Assembly (NCBI GenBank): GCA_013177895.1
Contig: JABLXV010000026.1
Location: forward strand, 1 to 42,013
Direction: 5' to 3'
DNA: 42,013 nucleotides
Origin: Brevinematales bacterium
GTDB lineage: Bacteria; Spirochaetota; Brevinematia; Brevinematales; GWF1-51-8
Part shown: piece after piece, positions 39,990 through 42,013 of the stretch
Layout of the letters: each line of letters opens with the position of its first letter
How positions within the stretch are numbered: the first letter of the stretch is position 1
Translations under genes and position numbers: made by a program
Notes under the pieces: model-generated
The model's database searches: none
Told to the model about the DNA's origin: nothing
The model's input: the letters and a program-made list of their open reading frames with translations, nothing else

Positions 39990-40925
39990 TCAATGTTCCT
40001 TTTCCTCCAGGTACTTCTCCACCGACCACGCCGCGACAGCTCCGTCCCCGGCCGCGGTAACCACCTGGCGGAACGGCTTGCTCCGGCAGTCTCCCGCCGC
40101 GAACACGCCCGGGATATTCGTCTTCATATCCCCGTCGGTCATAATAAACCCCTTCTCGTCGAGCGAAACCCCCAGCCCGGAAAGGTACGCCGTATTCGGG
40201 TCGCCCCCCAGATAGAGGAAAATCCCGTCTACAGCGAGCTCCGACGGCGCGCCGGTTTTGACATTCCGCAGCGTCAGCTTTTCGAGCTTCTTGTCGCCGT
40301 GAAGGGTGTCTATCACGGTATCCCATAGTATTTCTATTTTTTCATTCTTCAGCGCGCGTTCCTGCACGATCTTCGACGCGCGGAGCTGGTTCCGTCGATG
40401 GACGACATAGACCTTGCTCGCGAACTTGGTGAGGAACACAGCCTCGACTATCGCGGAATCTCCCCCGCCGATCACAGCCGCGACCTTGTTACGGTAGAAC
40501 GCCGCGTCGCATGTCGCGCAGAAGGAAATACCGTTACCGATATATTTTTCTTCGCCGGGCAGGTTCAAACGTTTCGGAGTGACCCCGGTCGTGATAATAA
40601 TCGTGCGCGCCTGATAGGACTTATCGGTCATATTTACCGTGAACAAGTCTTTTTCCCGCGCGATGGAATTCACCTCGCCGTACTCGAACCATGCCCCGAA
40701 CTTTTTCGCCTGCTCGTCCATTTTCTGCGTCAGCTCGTATCCGTTGACGCCCTCGGGGAAGCCGGGATAGTTCTCGATATCGTCGGTTAACGCGGCCTGT
40801 CCGCCCGAGCCCACTTTTTCTATGACTACCGTCTTGAGGAGGCCTCTCGACGTATAGATCGCGGAGGTCAGCCCCGCCGGGCCCGCGCCTATAACGGCGG
40901 TATCGAATATGACATTATCGGGCAT
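39990..40925 (-). CDS. trxB: Thioredoxin reductase
   Basis: TrxB passes electrons from NADPH through FAD to thioredoxin in the cytoplasm. The 311 residues include the FAD motif TAVIGAGPAGLTSAIYTSRG, GGQAALTDDIENYPGFPEG, the redox-active CATC in FCATCDAAFY, the NADPH motif VIGGGDSAIVEAVFL with VHRRNQLRA, and the GDCR FAD motif near the end. ATG 40925 follows AAGGAG by 7 nt; a longer reading from 40979 is not needed. The last 45 coding bases before the final codons (39996-40040) are duplicated at 38836-38880, and the final residue differs from that copy (EEKEH versus EEKEK), with a TGA stop. The gene is intact. Confidence 0.95.
   Translation of the reverse strand: MPDNVIFDTAVIGAGPAGLTSAIYTSRGLLKTVVIEKVGSGGQAALTDDIENYPGFPEGVNGYELTQKMDEQAKKFGAWFEYGEVNSIAREKDLFTVNMTDKSYQARTIIITTGVTPKRLNLPGEEKYIGNGISFCATCDAAFYRNKVAAVIGGGDSAIVEAVFLTKFASKVYVVHRRNQLRASKIVQERALKNEKIEILWDTVIDTLHGDKKLEKLTLRNVKTGAPSELAVDGIFLYLGGDPNTAYLSGLGVSLDEKGFIMTDGDMKTNIPGVFAAGDCRSKPFRQVVTAAGDGAVAAWSVEKYLEEKEH
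39996..40040. repeat. Inner copy of the trxB 3' end (45-bp direct repeat)
   Basis: Exact match to 38836-38880. It forms part of the working trxB gene, so the pair flanks a 1115-bp AT-rich segment (38881-39995). Confidence 0.95.
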
Positions 40926-41017
40926 GGATAACTCCTTTGATGTATAACATATGGGCACTTCTAATAACCCTCTTTTCAATCACATTATAGAGGAAAAGAG
41001 GACAAGGAAGTGACCAT

Positions 41018-41082
41018 TGGGCGTGTTTTAAAAATATATCATTACTATTGTTAAAAATGTTAATAGTTTTTAGAACCGCCCA
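41018..41082. repeat. Imperfect long inverted repeat in the trxB upstream region
   Basis: TGGGCG...TTTTAAAAA (41018-41034) faces TTTTTAGAACCGCCCA (41067-41082) as an imperfect inverse. ACTATT...AATAGT arms nest inside, giving a ~65-bp AT-rich hairpin between trxB and the next gene. The rest of 40926-41221 is AT-rich and has no gene. Confidence 0.5.
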
Positions 41083-41164
41083 TATTATAATATAATATTT
41101 TTCGCCCTTTTCGGCAAACCGGACATATTATAAGCAATCGCCGGGAATAATTCAATTATCCCAT

Positions 41165-41192
41165 TTGACATAATCCTGCTTTAATTTATAAT
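41165..41192 (+). promoter_or_regulatory. Consensus sigma-70 promoter
   Basis: TTGACA (41165-41170), a 16-bp spacer and TATAAT (41187-41192), both perfect. It drives the small membrane protein gene that starts at 41222 with GGAGG. Confidence 0.75.
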
Positions 41193-41221
41193 ACTGTATA
41201 ATAATTTCAGACGGAGGAAAT

Positions 41222-41638
41222 ATGAACAAATCCGCGATTATCTTCATTAAGATCGTATTCTGGATAGGAGTAGTCTTGGACGCGTTATCGACGGCGCTAT
41301 TCCTGTTCCCGGAGTTCATGTTCTCGACCTACGGGCTGGAGGTCGCGTCGGTCGCCCCGGAAACCCGTTTCTCGCTCTATCTCGCGGCGGCTATGATGCT
41401 CGGGTGGACAGTTCTCCTCGGTTGGGGCGCGCTGAAGCCTATAGAACGGCGTGGGCTTCTCCTATTGACCGCGTTCCCGGTAGTCGCCGGGCTGATCGCG
41501 GCGGAAGCGTCGGTAGTCGCCATGGGGGTCGTGCCCGCGGGTGCGCTCGCGGGGACATGGGTATTCCAGGGATTCTTACTCGCGATGTTTATGACCGCGT
41601 ATATTGTCGCGACGAAACAGGCGGGAATATCAAAATAA
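41222..41638 (+). CDS. Small four-helix membrane protein, function unknown
   Basis: A 138-residue protein with four hydrophobic segments (around residues 7-29, 49-70, 77-99 and 107-129). I do not recognise the family. The sequence FSLYLAAAMMLGWTVLLGWG in helix 2 and a short KPIERRG loop fit a small integral membrane protein without obvious catalytic residues. A consensus promoter and GGAGG before the ATG make expression likely. It stands alone; the next gene has its own promoter. Confidence 0.7.
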   Translation: MNKSAIIFIKIVFWIGVVLDALSTALFLFPEFMFSTYGLEVASVAPETRFSLYLAAAMMLGWTVLLGWGALKPIERRGLLLLTAFPVVAGLIAAEASVVAMGVVPAGALAGTWVFQGFLLAMFMTAYIVATKQAGISK

Positions 41639-41661
41639 ACACGGATTTACGGTAATATCTA

Positions 41662-41689
41662 TTGACATCGTCTATAAGTGCATTATAAT
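41662..41689 (+). promoter_or_regulatory. Consensus sigma-70 promoter of the nucleotidyltransferase gene
   Basis: TTGACA (41662-41667), a 16-bp spacer and TATAAT (41684-41689), both perfect, 25 bp before the ATG at 41715. Confidence 0.7.
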
Positions 41690-41714
41690 TTATTAAAATC
41701 ATGGGAGTCTTGGT

Positions 41715-41981
41715 ATGTCGATAAAGGGTAATCTCGATCAAATAAAAGATATCCTTCTCAGTGAAAAATCTTATTTAAAAGAAAAATACTTTATTAGCAA
41801 TATCGGATTATTCGGGTCTTATACACGGGGCGAACAAAAAAATAAAAGCGATCTGGATATTCTCGTCGAATTCTCGAAACCTATCGATTTCTCCTATGAT
41901 AAAAAACAATCTACTTATGTATTTTTCAGTATAAAATTCGGGAAGTCCTCGAACACCCATCCATTCTTGAGAGTATCATAG
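41715..41981 (+). pseudogene. MNT-type nucleotidyltransferase, truncated or frameshifted
   Basis: The first ~58 residues are a typical minimal nucleotidyltransferase (MntA-like) start: NIGLFGSYTRGEQKNKSDLD then ILVEFSKPIDF, with GS and D-x-D intact. These proteins are AMP-adding antitoxins paired with HEPN toxins, or their relatives. The usual continuation, a helix and a strand with the third catalytic Asp (KxDLV), is missing; the chain instead drifts into FGKSSNTHPFLRVS and stops at 88 residues. In the +2 frame the DNA reads open to the window edge (KIREVLEHPSILESIIDNPE...), so a frameshift or an overlapping gene is possible. GGGAG before the ATG and a consensus promoter suggest it was recently functional. 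Confidence 0.55.
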
Positions 41982-42013
41982 ATAATCCCGAGCAGTTTTC
42001 GAGCTGTCGCGAT

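Overview
The window most likely comes from an uncultured member of the phylum Spirochaetota with mid-to-high GC coding DNA. The best marker is flaA (8203-9189), which encodes the periplasmic flagellar sheath protein known only from spirochaetes. A flagellar rod/hook-basal-body gene (16013-16861) and a flgM-like anti-sigma-28 gene (35773-36063) with a good sigma-28 promoter agree with this. Genes are closely packed, with short overlaps (TTGA, GTGA) and several GTG or TTG starts.

Layout. 33-1616: an AT-rich orphan PD-(D/E)XK nuclease-like gene with its own consensus promoter. 1807-9189: a plus-strand housekeeping run: gatB, a secreted YVTN beta-propeller, gpsA, coaX, an amidase, a GerMN-like protein and flaA, closed by a strong terminator. 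9401-13399: minus-strand NUDIX and endonuclease-IV-like genes, a metallopeptidase-like lipoprotein and a ParB-domain-only protein. 13568-16861: two tandem paralogous OmpA-type proteins followed by the flagellar rod gene. 16938-29108: a surface-glycan region with YfhO, three related methyltransferases, an SMC-like ATPase, a GDP-mannose 4,6-dehydratase, a GT4 glycosyltransferase, a flippase and a GT2 glycosyltransferase. 29174-33610: a minus-strand operon of a small secreted protein, a 1014-residue DUF4175-like membrane protein and a metallopeptidase-like protein. 34098-36063: folD, rsmI, flgM. 36378-38775: two secreted beta-propellers. 38836-40925: trxB with a small AT-rich two-gene cassette at its 3' end. 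41222-41981: a small membrane protein and a damaged or truncated nucleotidyltransferase gene.

The most interesting structure is at 38836-40040. The last 45 bp of trxB occur twice as an exact direct repeat, and between the copies lies about 1.1 kb of AT-rich DNA carrying two overlapping genes, one of them a nucleotidyltransferase-fold protein. The outer repeat copy abuts a terminator that probably once served trxB. This is what insertion of a cassette into the trxB 3' end, with regeneration of the C-terminus, would leave. The cassette has its own near-consensus promoter with TGTACA sites that could be operators, and it carries no visible recombinase.

Other features worth attention are two copies of a composite inverted-repeat element (about 12851-12967 and 33770-33897), a triplicated 80-bp block that repeats the 3' end of the flippase gene, and the OmpA/flagellar gene arrangement. 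I found no rRNA, tRNA, CRISPR array or transposase gene. All functional calls rest on motif recognition by eye, without database searches.
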